Positions 32,211 through 43,495 of a DNA stretch of 45,148 nucleotides are shown piece by piece (position 1 is the first letter of the stretch; every line of letters begins with the position of its first letter). Made by a program: the position numbers and the translations under genes. This DNA comes from Candidatus Thiodiazotropha sp. (ex Epidulcina cf. delphinae) (GTDB taxonomy: Bacteria; Pseudomonadota; Gammaproteobacteria; Chromatiales; Chromatiaceae), in NCBI GenBank assembly GCA_025656505.1, contig JAHXHR010000002.1, positions 1 to 45,148 on the forward strand, in the 5' to 3' direction. The notes below the pieces were generated by a model. The model saw nothing but the letters and a program-made list of their open reading frames with translations. It was not told the DNA's origin and did no database searches.

Positions 32211-34685
32211 TTAAAACGGGTCTTCTATGGGGTTGGCATTGGTTGTGGCAGCACTCTCCTTTGTCCTGTCTGAGTCCCGGTCATGCGGCAGCTTGGGCGC
32301 GTTGATGACTTCAAATACCTCGAAGATCGCATTCGGGCTGCCTACGCCGACCGGTTCACCGGTATCCACGTCGATACGCATGGTCACCATGCCCGGTGGC
32401 ATTTCAGGCAGCACCTCTTCGATGCCGTTGAGCGCCACGCGCATATAGTCTATCCATGCCGGCAAGGCGGCCCGTCCCCCGACCTCGCCCCGTCCCAGTG
32501 GTTTGAAGCCGTCAAATCCGATCCAGGCGGTGGTGACCAGGTGGTGGTTGAAGCCATTGAACCAGGCATCACGCTGATCATTGGTGGTGCCGGTCTTTCC
32601 AGCGATATCCAGCCTGCCCAGAGATCGAGCCTTGCGGGCGGTGCCATGCTGGATGACATCACGCAGCATGGAGTGCATCAGATAGTGGTTTTGTTCGGTA
32701 ATGGCCCGCTTGGCGCAACGCAGTGGTGGTGGCATGTTTTTCTCTCCGGCGCTTTTTTGTTGTGCGGCCGTGCCGCCGTCGGTCTGGTCAACGGCCTGTT
32801 TGGCATGCAGTTCCATGGCGTCGTCGCAAACCTGGATGGAGTTTGCCTCATAGAGTGTTTCGCCCCGGTCATTTCGAATGGCAGTGATGATATGGGGTGA
32901 AACATAATAACCGCCGTTTGCCAATACGCTATATCCTCGACCCATGGCTAATGGGGTAACAACGCCGCTGCCGAGCGCCAGGGACAGGTCACGGGGCAGT
33001 TCCCGTTTATCGAAACCGAAACGGCTGGCGTAGTTCACGGCATGATTGATCCCTATTTTGCGCAACAGGCGTATCGAGACCAGGTTGCGTGAGTGGGTCA
33101 ATGCATAGCGAAGTCGTGTGGGTCCGAAGAATCTGCCGCTATAGTTCTCGGGGCGCCAGACCGCCTCAAGGGTATCGTCATCGAACACCACCGGAGCGTC
33201 GTTGATCATGCTGGCCGGGGTAAAACCCGCCTCGAGGGCAGCGGCGTAGATGAAGGGCTTGAATCCGGAGCCTGGCTGACGTTTAGCCTGGGTGACCCGG
33301 TTGAATTTACTCAGATAGAAGTCGTACCCCCCGACCAGCGCCTTGATCGCTCCATTCCGGGGTGATAATGATAGCAACGCGCCGCTAACCCCCGGGGCCT
33401 GCGCCAAACGCCACAAGGGCTCGCCCTCCTCCGGCGTCTCCCGGTAGAGATAGACCAGATCCCCGACAGCGAGTATCTCGCTGGTCTGTTTGGGTTCCGC
33501 CTGCTTGAGATCGTGATTGATGTAGACGCCGGCCCAGGAGAGGGCCTGCCAATCGAGGGTCATGCTTTCACCCTGGGCGGTAAGAACTTCTGCATCCTGT
33601 TCACTGATTGCGGTGACAATGGCCTTTTTCATGTCCGCCACATCGGGCTGGTCTGCCATTAGGGCAATCAGCGCGCTCTGATCCACCGCTTCACTGATAT
33701 CATGGTGACCGGCAACGCCTCGATAGCCGTGTCGTTTGTCATAGGCCTGAATGGCTTGGCGCAAGGCACGATTGGCCGCTGTCTGGAGCCGGCTTTCAAT
33801 GGTGGTCGTGACGGCATACCCGCCAGTGTAAGCAGCATCCCGGCCAAAGCGCGCCACGGCCTCGGCTCTGGCCATTTCAGCAACATAAGGGGCCTCGACC
33901 TCGCTGGGTGTGGTGTGCAGTCCGGCGGTAATCCGTGCTGCCTTGGTTGTGTCGTATTCGAGCCGGCTGATATAGTTGAGGTGGCGCATACGGCCCAGGA
34001 CATAGTTGCGGCGAATCAATGCGCGTGCGGGGTCGGATATGGGATTATGGCGTGAAGGCGCCTTCGGCAGTCCCGCGATCATGGCTATTTCGGAAAGCTC
34101 AAGTTTTTCCACCGGCCTGCCGTAATAGACCAGAGCGGCGGCGGCGATGCCATAAGCGCGGTGGCCGAAGTAGATCTTATTGAGGTAGAGTTCGAGTATC
34201 TCTTCTTTGGAGAGCATCCTTTCGATCTTCAACGCGAGAAAGATCTCGTTGAGTTTTCGGCTGTAGGTCTTTTTTCGGCTGAGAAAGAAGTTCCTCGCCA
34301 CCTGCATGGTGATGGTGCTTCCGCCCTGTCGCCGCTCACCGGTGAGCAGAAGCTGTAGGGCGGCGCGTAGGATACCCTGGTAGTCTACCCCGGGGTGTTG
34401 GAAGAACCGGTCATCTTCAGCGGCCAGGATGGCCTGGATCATGACCGGCGGGATTTCTTCGTAATCGAGAGGTTCACGGCGTTTTTCGCCGAATTCCGCG
34501 ATCAAAAGGTGATCGTTGCTAAAGATACGCAGGGGGACCTGTAGCCGCACATCCTTGAGCGTTTCGATGGATGGCAGCTTGGGTTCAAGATAGAGATAGG
34601 CGCCATACAGGCCGCAGGCCCCTATCAATGACAGGCCGAATAAGAAGTAAACGAGGTATCTTAAGAGCCTGTAAAACGACTTCAT
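32211..34685 (-). CDS. mrcA: Penicillin-binding protein 1A (bifunctional glycosyltransferase/transpeptidase)
   Basis: From ATG 34685 (MKSFYRLLRYLVYFLFG) the protein is 824 residues, with a single N-terminal membrane anchor. The glycosyltransferase domain has AEDDRFFQHPGVDYQGILRA, GGSTITMQVARNFFLSRKKTY and RKLNEIFLALKIER. The transpeptidase domain has the SxxK serine in PGSGFKPF, THSRN, and KTGTTNDQRDAWF, with an OB-like insertion between them. It builds and cross-links peptidoglycan at the inner membrane. The tracked ORF has 58 extra residues, which would run across the divergent promoter region of pilM. It is divergent from pilM, the usual gammaproteobacterial arrangement. Confidence 0.95.
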   Translation of the reverse strand: MKSFYRLLRYLVYFLFGLSLIGACGLYGAYLYLEPKLPSIETLKDVRLQVPLRIFSNDHLLIAEFGEKRREPLDYEEIPPVMIQAILAAEDDRFFQHPGVDYQGILRAALQLLLTGERRQGGSTITMQVARNFFLSRKKTYSRKLNEIFLALKIERMLSKEEILELYLNKIYFGHRAYGIAAAALVYYGRPVEKLELSEIAMIAGLPKAPSRHNPISDPARALIRRNYVLGRMRHLNYISRLEYDTTKAARITAGLHTTPSEVEAPYVAEMARAEAVARFGRDAAYTGGYAVTTTIESRLQTAANRALRQAIQAYDKRHGYRGVAGHHDISEAVDQSALIALMADQPDVADMKKAIVTAISEQDAEVLTAQGESMTLDWQALSWAGVYINHDLKQAEPKQTSEILAVGDLVYLYRETPEEGEPLWRLAQAPGVSGALLSLSPRNGAIKALVGGYDFYLSKFNRVTQAKRQPGSGFKPFIYAAALEAGFTPASMINDAPVVFDDDTLEAVWRPENYSGRFFGPTRLRYALTHSRNLVSIRLLRKIGINHAVNYASRFGFDKRELPRDLSLALGSGVVTPLAMGRGYSVLANGGYYVSPHIITAIRNDRGETLYEANSIQVCDDAMELHAKQAVDQTDGGTAAQQKSAGEKNMPPPLRCAKRAITEQNHYLMHSMLRDVIQHGTARKARSLGRLDIAGKTGTTNDQRDAWFNGFNHHLVTTAWIGFDGFKPLGRGEVGGRAALPAWIDYMRVALNGIEEVLPEMPPGMVTMRIDVDTGEPVGVGSPNAIFEVFEVINAPKLPHDRDSDRTKESAATTNANPIEDPF

Positions 34686-34777
34686 GCGCTGGTTCACAGA
34701 ATTGGTTGATCCGGGCAGACCAGAATGGTCCATATGAAAGGTTGATAGTCTAGCAAATAAAATATGAGCATTATTAG

Positions 34778-35967
<1,190 letters not shown>

Positions 35968-35968
<1 letters not shown>

Positions 35969-36528
35969 TGGCGCGCATTAACCTACTCCCGTGGCGAGAA
36001 GCGGAACGCAAACAGCGCCAGAAAGAGTTTGGCTTGACGGTATTGGCGGGCGCACTGTTCTCGGTATTTGTCGTTTTCGCCATCCATATGGTCATAGAGG
36101 GTTGGATCACGGCGCAAAATCAGCGCAATACCTTTTTGCAGCGGGAAATCGATGCGGTGGAGAAACAGATCCGTGAGATACGCGATCTGGATAAAACCAA
36201 GCAGAATCTGCTCGCCCGAATGAATATCATCCAGGAATTGCAGAGCAGCAGGCCCCAGATCGTCCACCTGTTCGATGAAATCGTCACTACGCTTCCCGAT
36301 GGCGTCTATCTTGACCAGGTGGCGCAAACAGGCAATCGTGTGGCCTTTGAAGGACAGGCGCAATCCAATGCAAGGGTCTCGTCAATGATGCGCAATATCG
36401 ATGACTCGGAATGGCTTGCGAGTCCGACGCTGGATTTTATCGAGAGCAAAGAGAAGACCGGCACCGGATACAGCCACTTCAAACTCACGGTTAAACAGTC
36501 CTCCCAAGCTACGGAGGTCAAGGAATGA
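35968..36528 (+). CDS. pilN: Type IV pilus assembly protein PilN
   Basis: A 186-residue bitopic protein. The cytoplasmic N-terminus MARINLLPWREAERKQRQ is the PilM-binding peptide; one membrane helix spans about 24-45 (LTVLAGALFSVFVVFAIHMVI). A coiled coil (about 50-85) leads to a ferredoxin-like periplasmic domain. It pairs with PilO. It overlaps pilM by one base and pilO by 4 bp (ATGA), so the series is translationally coupled. Confidence 0.95.
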
Positions 36529-37124
36529 ACTTACAGGATCTCAATGAACTCGATCTGAGCAATATCGGCATATGGCCCGCTCCGGTAAAAGCCGTGGTGG
36601 TCGTACTGGTATCGCTGATCGTCATTGCCGCCGGCTACTATCTCGATATCGAGGACCGGCTCGCCGGTCTCGAAAGCGTGCAGAAAAAGGAGTCGGAGTT
36701 GCGTTCGACTTTTGAGACAAAACAAGCCAAGGCCTCCAATCTCGAGGCCTACCGCAAGCAGCTCGAAGAGATGAAACAGTCTTTCGGAACCATGCTCAGG
36801 CAGTTGCCTGACAAGACGGAGGTGGCTGAGTTGTTGGTGGATGTCTCGCAGACCGGTTTGGCCTCCGGGCTGGAGTTTGAACTGTTCAAACCGCAAGATG
36901 AGGTTCCCAGAGAGTTTTATGCCGAGCTGCCGATTCGGATTGTTGTGACCGGCCAGTATCATGAGTTCGGGAGCTTTATCAGCGGCCTGGCCGCGCTGCC
37001 GCGTATCGTGACCATCCATGACGTCAAGATTAACCGAGGTAATGCAAAAGAGGAGAGTTCCAATCTGCTGTTGGAAGCTACGGCTAAAACCTATCGCTAT
37101 CTTGACGAAGAGGAAGGGGAATGA
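36525..37124 (+). CDS. pilO: Type IV pilus assembly protein PilO
   Basis: A 199-residue inner-membrane protein with a helix at about 23-43 (VKAVVVVLVSLIVIAAGYYLD), then a periplasmic coiled coil (about 50-85) and a ferredoxin-like fold containing the ISGLAALPRIVTIHDVKI strand typical of PilO. It forms a heterodimer with PilN and binds PilP. It overlaps pilN and pilP by 4 bp each. Confidence 0.95.
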   Translation: MNLQDLNELDLSNIGIWPAPVKAVVVVLVSLIVIAAGYYLDIEDRLAGLESVQKKESELRSTFETKQAKASNLEAYRKQLEEMKQSFGTMLRQLPDKTEVAELLVDVSQTGLASGLEFELFKPQDEVPREFYAELPIRIVVTGQYHEFGSFISGLAALPRIVTIHDVKINRGNAKEESSNLLLEATAKTYRYLDEEEGE

Positions 37125-37660
37125 GCATGCGTAGTGTCTCCACAAGATACCGGTTACTCCTCTCTTGTCTAGCCATTGCTTTTGTCTCGGGCTGCGCAAA
37201 CCCGAATTTGGAGGAGTTGCGCAATTTCGTCGCGGAGAAGAAATCAGCGCCGCCGGGGCGCATCGAACCGCTACCCGAAATCAAGCAGATAGAGACCTAC
37301 CTCTACACGGAAGCCGGCCGTCGGAATCCGTTCGTGGACATGTCCGGCGAGCGGGCAGAGGCAGCAGGTGTGGTCGGGAACGGCCTCACGCCTGATTTCA
37401 ATCGCCGCAAGGAGGAGCTTGAGGGCTTCCCTCTCGATTCCATGCGCATGGTGGGGACCCTGGAACAGACCGGGGATGCCTGGGGCTTGGTGAAGACCAA
37501 GGAAGGTACTGTGCATAAGGTGAAGAGCGGCAATTATATGGGCCAAAACCATGGCCGTATCATGCTGATTTCCGAAGACAGAATCGAGTTGGCTGAAATC
37601 GTACAGGATGGTTCCGGTGGTTACATTGAGCGTCAGGCTTCGCTAGCGTTGGCGGAATAG
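37121..37660 (+). CDS. pilP: Type IV pilus lipoprotein PilP
   Basis: A 179-residue lipoprotein with lipobox FVSGC (Cys near 25), an unstructured Pro-rich segment and the conserved RRNPFVD motif (about 67-73) before the C-terminal beta-sandwich (LEGFPLDSMRMVGTLEQ..., then WGLVKTKEGTVHKVKSGNYMG). PilP links the PilN-PilO inner-membrane pair to the secretin PilQ. It overlaps pilO by 4 bp and is 16 bp from pilQ. Confidence 0.95.
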   Translation: MSMRSVSTRYRLLLSCLAIAFVSGCANPNLEELRNFVAEKKSAPPGRIEPLPEIKQIETYLYTEAGRRNPFVDMSGERAEAAGVVGNGLTPDFNRRKEELEGFPLDSMRMVGTLEQTGDAWGLVKTKEGTVHKVKSGNYMGQNHGRIMLISEDRIELAEIVQDGSGGYIERQASLALAE

Positions 37661-37676
37661 TCAAGGGGAATTCGAG

Positions 37677-39851
37677 ATGAGAGGTTTGCCAATGGCACTC
37701 AGACACGGTAGGAAGGGGCAATCTGAAATGGGTGGAGCTGGAAACTTCAGGTACATTGCAGCGATACTGCTGTTGGTTGTTTGGGGTCTGCCGCTGGCGG
37801 CAATGGCGGAAACCGCCCTCAAATCAATCGATTTTTCCGCGCTGCCGGGTGACAGGGTGCAGATAACCTTGGGTATGACGGGGCAGGTGGAAGAGCCGGC
37901 GAGCTTCATTACGGAAAATCCTGCCAGGATATCGCTCGATTTCGTCGGTGTGGCGAGCGACCTCGGTTTTAAGACCAAGCTGATCGGCGTGGGACCGGCG
38001 CATAGCATCACGGCCCTGCAGGCGGGCAACAGGACCCGGGTCGTGATCAATCTCACTTCAATGGTGGGATATAAGACGGAAGTCAGCGGCGCCGACGTCC
38101 TCGTTACCCTTGATGTGAGTGGCCAGGGCGCCGGCGCAAGCGCCGGCATATCTGCGGCCACGATTCCCACGTTAGCGAGACAAAGCGCCGTTACGGAAAT
38201 CGCAGCAGAGGGGTATGGCGTCTCCAATGTGGATTTTCGTCGCGGTGAGGCGGGCGAAGGGCGGGTTCTGGTCACCTTGAGCGATCCCTCCACCCCCATC
38301 GACGTGCGGGAGCAAGGCGGTAAAATCATCATCGAGGTATTCAAGGCGATGATCGACGCTTCACTGGTGCAATCGCTGGACGTGATGGACTTTGCAACAC
38401 CGGTGACCAGGATTGAGACCAAGCCCGTCGGGGAGAACGTGGTGATTGAGATCTCTCCCACCGGTGAGTACGACTACCTGGCCTATCAGGCCAACGAGGT
38501 CTTCGCGGTCGAGGTGCGTTCTCTGACCAAGCAGGAGAAAGAGGATTTGCTCAAGGAGCGTCTTATATTCACCGGCGAGAGACTCTCGCTCAACTTTCAA
38601 GACATCGAAGTGCGGGCGGTATTGCAATTGCTGGCGGACTTTACCGACCTGAACCTGGTTACCAGCGATACCGTTGATGGGCGGATCACCTTGCGGCTGA
38701 AAAACGTCCCCTGGGACCAGGCCCTGGATATCATTCTCAAGTCCAAGGGGCTGACCAAACGTCAGATCGACAATGTCATCATGGTGGCGCCCACGGAAGA
38801 GGTGGCGGCGCGGGAGCAGCTCGAGCTTGAATCGCAACAGAAGATTGAGGAGCTGGCGCCGCTGCGCTCGGACTTCGTTCAAATCAACTATGCCAAGGCC
38901 GAAGATCTGGCCGGGCTGCTGAAATCGGAAGGGAATCGGCTGCTGTCCGAGCGCGGCAACGTCACCGTGGACGTTAGAACGAACACCCTCCTGATTCAGG
39001 ATACGACGGCCAAGCTGGAGGATATTCGCCGCTTGCTGCAGCGATTGGACATACCCGTCAGACAGGTGCTGATCGAGTCGCGCATCGTGATTGCGAATAA
39101 CGATTTCGCCAAAGACCTGGGAGTCAGGTTCGGCGCTAATTTTGACGGGTCATTCGATGATAATTTCACCCTTATCGCTGGTGCACGGCCTGGCTACCTT
39201 GACAATACCTTCGGTATCGCCCCGGGCATCGAGATTAATGATGGTGGCCAGGACCAAGAAGGATTGATGGTGAATCTTCCGGTAACCGCCCCATCCGGCG
39301 GGTTGAACTTCCTGGTAGGCAAGGTGGGTTCCTACCTGCTGCAATTGGAGTTGACCGCCATGCAGACAGAAGGCCGGGGTGAGTTGATTTCGAGTCCGCG
39401 TGTGATCACATCCGACCAGACCCAGGCATCCATCAAGCAGGGGGTCGAGATCCCCTATCAGGAGGCGACTTCCAGCGGCGCCACCAAGATCGCCTTCAAA
39501 GAAGCCCTCCTGAAGCTCGACGTGACGCCGCATATCACCCCGGATGACCGGGTGCGGATGGATCTGATCATCAACAAGGATAATCCGGACTTTTCCCGTT
39601 CGATACAGGGTGTCCCCCCGATCGATACAAGAAAAATTGAGACGACAGTGCTGGTGGATAACGGTGAGACTGTGGTGTTGGGCGGTGTATTTGAGCGTAA
39701 TAAGACAAAGAATACAGAGAAAGTGCCTTTTTTCGGCGACATACCCTACGCAGGTGTTCTGTTCAGGCGAAATGAGCACCTGGATCAGAACAACGAACTG
39801 CTGATATTCGTCACACCGAAAATCCTCAAAGAGACCTTGACCATCAGATAA
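37677..39851 (+). CDS. pilQ: Type IV pilus secretin PilQ
   Basis: A 724-residue outer-membrane secretin. The signal peptide ends near residue 44 (AAMA) after a long charged n-region, and a later start at Met6 or Met18 would be more usual. Two AMIN domains (about 50-150 and 180-270), an STN/N0 domain (LSLNFQDIEVRAVLQLLADF near 302), an N1 domain (about 400-465) and the secretin core follow, with VPFFGDIPYAGVLFRR near 683 and a terminal NNELLIFVTPKIL. It forms the pore through which the pilus fibre leaves the cell. A clear terminator follows. Confidence 0.97.
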   Translation: MRGLPMALRHGRKGQSEMGGAGNFRYIAAILLLVVWGLPLAAMAETALKSIDFSALPGDRVQITLGMTGQVEEPASFITENPARISLDFVGVASDLGFKTKLIGVGPAHSITALQAGNRTRVVINLTSMVGYKTEVSGADVLVTLDVSGQGAGASAGISAATIPTLARQSAVTEIAAEGYGVSNVDFRRGEAGEGRVLVTLSDPSTPIDVREQGGKIIIEVFKAMIDASLVQSLDVMDFATPVTRIETKPVGENVVIEISPTGEYDYLAYQANEVFAVEVRSLTKQEKEDLLKERLIFTGERLSLNFQDIEVRAVLQLLADFTDLNLVTSDTVDGRITLRLKNVPWDQALDIILKSKGLTKRQIDNVIMVAPTEEVAAREQLELESQQKIEELAPLRSDFVQINYAKAEDLAGLLKSEGNRLLSERGNVTVDVRTNTLLIQDTTAKLEDIRRLLQRLDIPVRQVLIESRIVIANNDFAKDLGVRFGANFDGSFDDNFTLIAGARPGYLDNTFGIAPGIEINDGGQDQEGLMVNLPVTAPSGGLNFLVGKVGSYLLQLELTAMQTEGRGELISSPRVITSDQTQASIKQGVEIPYQEATSSGATKIAFKEALLKLDVTPHITPDDRVRMDLIINKDNPDFSRSIQGVPPIDTRKIETTVLVDNGETVVLGGVFERNKTKNTEKVPFFGDIPYAGVLFRRNEHLDQNNELLIFVTPKILKETLTIR

Positions 39852-39872
39852 TCCGTTCTTCAAGATTAATAC

Positions 39873-39900
39873 AAGGCGCACCGGACGGTGCGCCTTTTTA
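39873..39900 (+). terminator. Rho-independent terminator after pilQ
   Basis: AAGGCGCACCG-GA-CGGTGCGCCTT followed by TTTA: a 9-11 bp stem 22 bp after the pilQ stop, separating pilMNOPQ from aroK. Confidence 0.85.
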
Positions 39901-39942
39901 TTTTGTCAATATTGTTATTTTCACTGTGGCAGCGATGTAAAA

Positions 39943-40464
39943 ATGCATTTGCAAAACCTTTTTCTGATTGGACCGATGGGCGCCGGCAAGACCACTGTGG
40001 GCCGGCAGGTTGCCGAGCACTATCGTAAGGAATTCATCGATTCCGATCAGGAGATACAACGCCGAACCGGCGTCGATATCCCGACAATCTTTGAGTTCGA
40101 GGGAGAAGCCGGCTTTCGTCTGCGGGAACATGCCGTCATCGATGAATTAACCGAACGTGAGAATATCGTGCTTGCCACGGGGGGGGGCGCCGTTCTCAGC
40201 GAGGAGAACCGCAGGCTGTTATCCGCAAGGGGACTGGTGATCTATCTGCACTGCTCCGCCGAACAGCAGTTTGAGCGAACCCACCGGGATAAGAACAGAC
40301 CGTTACTGGAAACCCCCGATCCGTTCGATAGACTCAAGGCATTGATGGCGGAGCGCGAACCGCTCTATCGACAGACAGCCGATCTACTTGTCAGCACAGA
40401 AGGTCGTAATACGCAATCGGTGCTGCAGGATATCCGCCGGCAGATAGAAATACTGAGTCGATAA
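39943..40464 (+). CDS. aroK: Shikimate kinase
   Basis: A 173-residue enzyme that phosphorylates shikimate with ATP in the aromatic pathway. Walker A GPMGAGKT is at 10-17, DSDQEIQRRTG (32-42) and the GEAGFR motif (57-62) bind shikimate, and ATGGGA near 78 is conserved. The N-terminus MHLQNLFLIGPMG is normal for the family. aroB follows after 22 bp, as in most gammaproteobacteria. Confidence 0.97.
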   Translation: MHLQNLFLIGPMGAGKTTVGRQVAEHYRKEFIDSDQEIQRRTGVDIPTIFEFEGEAGFRLREHAVIDELTERENIVLATGGGAVLSEENRRLLSARGLVIYLHCSAEQQFERTHRDKNRPLLETPDPFDRLKALMAEREPLYRQTADLLVSTEGRNTQSVLQDIRRQIEILSR

Positions 40465-40486
40465 ATGTTAAGAAGGGATCAATTCG

Positions 40487-41578
40487 TTGAGTAAATACGA
40501 ATCCAGCCTGGACGTCGATCTGGGTGATAGGAGCTATCCGATTTTCATCGGTGAGGGCTTGCACGCCGATGCCGTTTACTACCGGAAGTATGTCCCGGGG
40601 ACTCAGGTCATGGTGGTAACGAACGAAACAGTCGCCCCGCTCTATCTGGATAAGACCCTGCAAGCCTTGGCCGACTATGAGTTGAAGACCTGCATTCTGC
40701 CGGATGGCGAGGCGTTTAAGACCCTTGATGTCTTGAACCGGATCTATACGGCCTTGCTTGAAGGCCGTTTTACCCGCACATGTACCTTGATTGCGCTCGG
40801 GGGAGGGGTGATCGGCGATATGACCGGCTTTGCTGCGGCCACCTATCAGCGAGGCGTGCACTTTATCCAGGTCCCTACGACCCTGCTATCGCAGGTTGAC
40901 TCTTCGGTTGGCGGCAAGACCGGCGTCAACCATCGCCTGGGAAAGAACATGATCGGGGCCTTCTATCAGCCTCGCCTGGTGCTGGCGGACACTTCTACCC
41001 TCAACACCCTGGATGATAGGCAGTTCTCTTCAGGGTTGGCCGAGGTGATAAAGTACGGGCTGATCGTCGATGCGGATTTTTTCAACTGGCTCGAAGAGAA
41101 GATGGATGCCCTGCTGGCGCGGGATCCACGATGTCTGGCGTATGCGATCCAGCGATCCTGCCGATGCAAGGCCGATGTGGTTGAGGCGGATGAGAAGGAG
41201 GCGGGGCAGCGGGCGCTGCTTAATCTGGGCCATACCTTCGGTCATGCGATCGAGACAGGGATGGGGTATGGTGAATGGCTGCACGGAGAGGCCGTTGCAA
41301 CGGGTATGTGCATGGCGGCCGACCTCTCTCGGCGCCTGGGCCGGCTGCCGAGTGAGGCGTTTGAGCGTACACGGGCGCTGATCGAGCGGGCGAACCTTCC
41401 TGTCATTCCCCCTGCCGAACTCTCGAGTGATCGTTTCCTGGCGCTGATGGCTGTCGATAAGAAGGTGTTGGATGGTCGATTACGGCTTGTACTGCTCAAC
41501 GGGATCGGCCAATCTTTGGTAACGGAAGCGTTCGAACTTGGAAAACTCAAAGAAACCCTGACGCGATATAGTCGCTGA
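40487..41578 (+). CDS. aroB: 3-dehydroquinate synthase
   Basis: A 363-residue AroB, the NAD- and zinc-dependent second enzyme of the shikimate pathway. [14 protein letters not shown] near the start, [29 protein letters not shown] (about 105), [20 protein letters not shown] and [12 protein letters not shown] (zinc-ligand region near 248) are all intact. The start is a TTG preceded by AGAAGGGA at good spacing; no ATG lies close by. Cotranscribed with aroK and probably damX. Confidence 0.97.
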   Translation: MSKYESSLDVDLGDRSYPIFIGEGLHADAVYYRKYVPGTQVMVVTNETVAPLYLDKTLQALADYELKTCILPDGEAFKTLDVLNRIYTALLEGRFTRTCTLIALGGGVIGDMTGFAAATYQRGVHFIQVPTTLLSQVDSSVGGKTGVNHRLGKNMIGAFYQPRLVLADTSTLNTLDDRQFSSGLAEVIKYGLIVDADFFNWLEEKMDALLARDPRCLAYAIQRSCRCKADVVEADEKEAGQRALLNLGHTFGHAIETGMGYGEWLHGEAVATGMCMAADLSRRLGRLPSEAFERTRALIERANLPVIPPAELSSDRFLALMAVDKKVLDGRLRLVLLNGIGQSLVTEAFELGKLKETLTRYSR

Positions 41579-41601
41579 TTTCGTATGGCTGGAGTACAGG
41601 T

Positions 41602-43269
41602 ATGTCTGACGCATATGAATACTTTTCCACCGTGGAGTTGGGTGCGCGCCTTGATCTGATTCGCCATTTGATCGAGAACAGCGAACTTGTACCGCTTGTC
41701 AGGGGGCCGTCCGGCATAGGCAAGACGTTGTTTGCTTCCCGATTGCAGCAACTGGCGCCCGAAAACTGGTCGCTCTGCCATTTTTCCGCCGATCCCACCA
41801 TGCAGCCTGAACGCCTGCTGGCCTATCTGGCCCGCTGTTGCGGATTACCGGATATTGCCGGAGACCTGCTGCAACGACTGGTCGATCGTTTTGAAGCGCT
41901 TCGCAGAAGAGGCCGAACGCCGGTGCTGTTGGTGGACGATGCCCAGATGTTGCCGCCGACCAGTCTGATAACCCTGTTGCGGCTTTTTGAAAGGCAGATG
42001 GATGGAGTGCGTCTGATCAGTATTGTGCTTTTTGCGGATGAGCAGATCGATCTGCTGCTCGCCACTCCCCAGTTACAGGTGATGTCTCCACAGGCCGTTC
42101 AAGTGATAGACCTGCCTGCCATGACCAGGCAGGAGGCATCCCTCTTCATGGCCTATCTACTGAAGAGTGAGGGACTGGCTGAAAAATGGGCGCTGAATGG
42201 GACAAGGCTGAGTCGTATCTACAAGGAGACAAACGGCAATCCCGGATTGTTGGCGACGGCGATTCTGAATGCAGTGGGTCAGGATGAGCCCCGGCAGCGT
42301 TCGTTCTTCAGCGGTGATAGGAAGCCGTGGCTGGCGGGTGGGATACCCCTCCTTTTGCTGATTCTTTTACTGCTGGTGTTTCAGGATCCGATCAATAGCC
42401 TGTTTGAAACAGAGGGGGATGCCGTCACGGATCAAAATGGCGAAAAGTTGGTGGAATCCTCTTCTGAAGTGATAGCGCTCGATCCTTCCGCTGACAGTCA
42501 AACCGACGCGGGTAGTGAACCGGCCCCCAGGCTGAGCATGGACGAACAGGAGATAGCGCCGCATGAGGCGGCGGCGGTCCCTTCGATCGAGTTATCCCTG
42601 GTGGATTCGCCACCGGCGGAGAAAGATGCCGCCACCGGCATTCAGCCGGCTCAGGCGCCTGAGCCGGATGCAGAGCCCACCCTGGAAGCGGGGGATGTGA
42701 TGCTCCCGGCAGCGATCGCCGGGCGGGTTGATGAGTCTATTCAGATCGAGAGCTTACCCCTTGCGGGGGATGAATCGACGGTCATGGCGGATGGGGAAGG
42801 GCAGGATTCTTCCCCACCCGTCTCTCAGGCCGGGGCCGGTCTGGAACAAGGATCAACGCCCGACATGTTCTCGGCTGGTGGAGGCGAAATGACGGAACAG
42901 GCCCCTGCGCTGTCGGCCGCAGTTTCGGAAGAGGTTGTGGCGGCATCAGCTACGGTGAAAACAGGCAGCAGGGAGAGGGCGTCCGATTGGGTTCTCTCCC
43001 AGCCTCAGGGCCGCTATACGCTACAGTTGATTGCGGTAGAGAATATCGATTCACTTCAATCGTTTATCGAAGAAAGCGGCTTGAAAGGCGAGGTACATAC
43101 CTTTAAAACGGAACGTAAAGGCGCTCCTTGGTACGCCCTGTTGTGGGGTGATTTCCCTGATCAGGCCAGTGCTCAGCAGGCGATTGGGAGCTTGCCGCCG
43201 GCAGTGCGCAAAGAGGGGGTCTGGGCCAGGTCTTTTGCCTCCCTGCAGCAGGCCGTTACACCACACTAG
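41602..43269 (+). CDS. DamX-like cell division protein with N-terminal AAA ATPase and C-terminal SPOR domain
   Basis: A 555-residue protein. Residues 1-230 are an ExeA/GspA-type AAA ATPase: Walker A GPSGIGKT (35-42), Walker B VLLVDDAQ (108-115). A membrane helix at about 244-261 (LAGGIPLLLLILLLLVF) leads to an acidic, Pro/Ala/Ser-rich linker (about 262-455) and a SPOR domain (about 470-552, YTLQLIAVENIDSLQSFIEE), which binds denuded septal peptidoglycan. The aroKB-damX order is typical; in E. coli DamX the N-terminal ATPase is not functional, while here the Walker motifs look complete. It probably localises to the septum. Confidence 0.88.
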   Translation: MSDAYEYFSTVELGARLDLIRHLIENSELVPLVRGPSGIGKTLFASRLQQLAPENWSLCHFSADPTMQPERLLAYLARCCGLPDIAGDLLQRLVDRFEALRRRGRTPVLLVDDAQMLPPTSLITLLRLFERQMDGVRLISIVLFADEQIDLLLATPQLQVMSPQAVQVIDLPAMTRQEASLFMAYLLKSEGLAEKWALNGTRLSRIYKETNGNPGLLATAILNAVGQDEPRQRSFFSGDRKPWLAGGIPLLLLILLLLVFQDPINSLFETEGDAVTDQNGEKLVESSSEVIALDPSADSQTDAGSEPAPRLSMDEQEIAPHEAAAVPSIELSLVDSPPAEKDAATGIQPAQAPEPDAEPTLEAGDVMLPAAIAGRVDESIQIESLPLAGDESTVMADGEGQDSSPPVSQAGAGLEQGSTPDMFSAGGGEMTEQAPALSAAVSEEVVAASATVKTGSRERASDWVLSQPQGRYTLQLIAVENIDSLQSFIEESGLKGEVHTFKTERKGAPWYALLWGDFPDQASAQQAIGSLPPAVRKEGVWARSFASLQQAVTPH

Positions 43270-43495
43270 CATTGCGCTATAGTCGTTTCATACTGGCCTG
43301 AGAAGCCAATCTCAAGTATTCTGCGTCTTCGCGTGTCACTTTTGCAGAACGATTGCGTCTCAATGTTGACGTATCTGCATAGCTGTAAACCGGCGGCCTG
43401 ACGACGCGTCGCCGGAAATTCCTTATATCAGGTTATGTGCATGACCTTCGACACGGCTTCGGCCTGACGGGGGCGGGCAAAATGAGGTTTGCGTA
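43270..43495. other. Intergenic region before gltB
   Basis: About 225 bp between the damX-like gene and gltB. It presumably holds the gltB promoter, but I see no convincing -35/-10 pair or riboswitch. CCGGCGGCCTGACGACGCGTCGCCGG near 43390 could form a stem without a T tract. Confidence 0.4.

Noticed and set aside
43270-43495. Riboswitch or attenuator before gltB
   Set aside because: Only a GC stem without conserved riboswitch sequence blocks is present.
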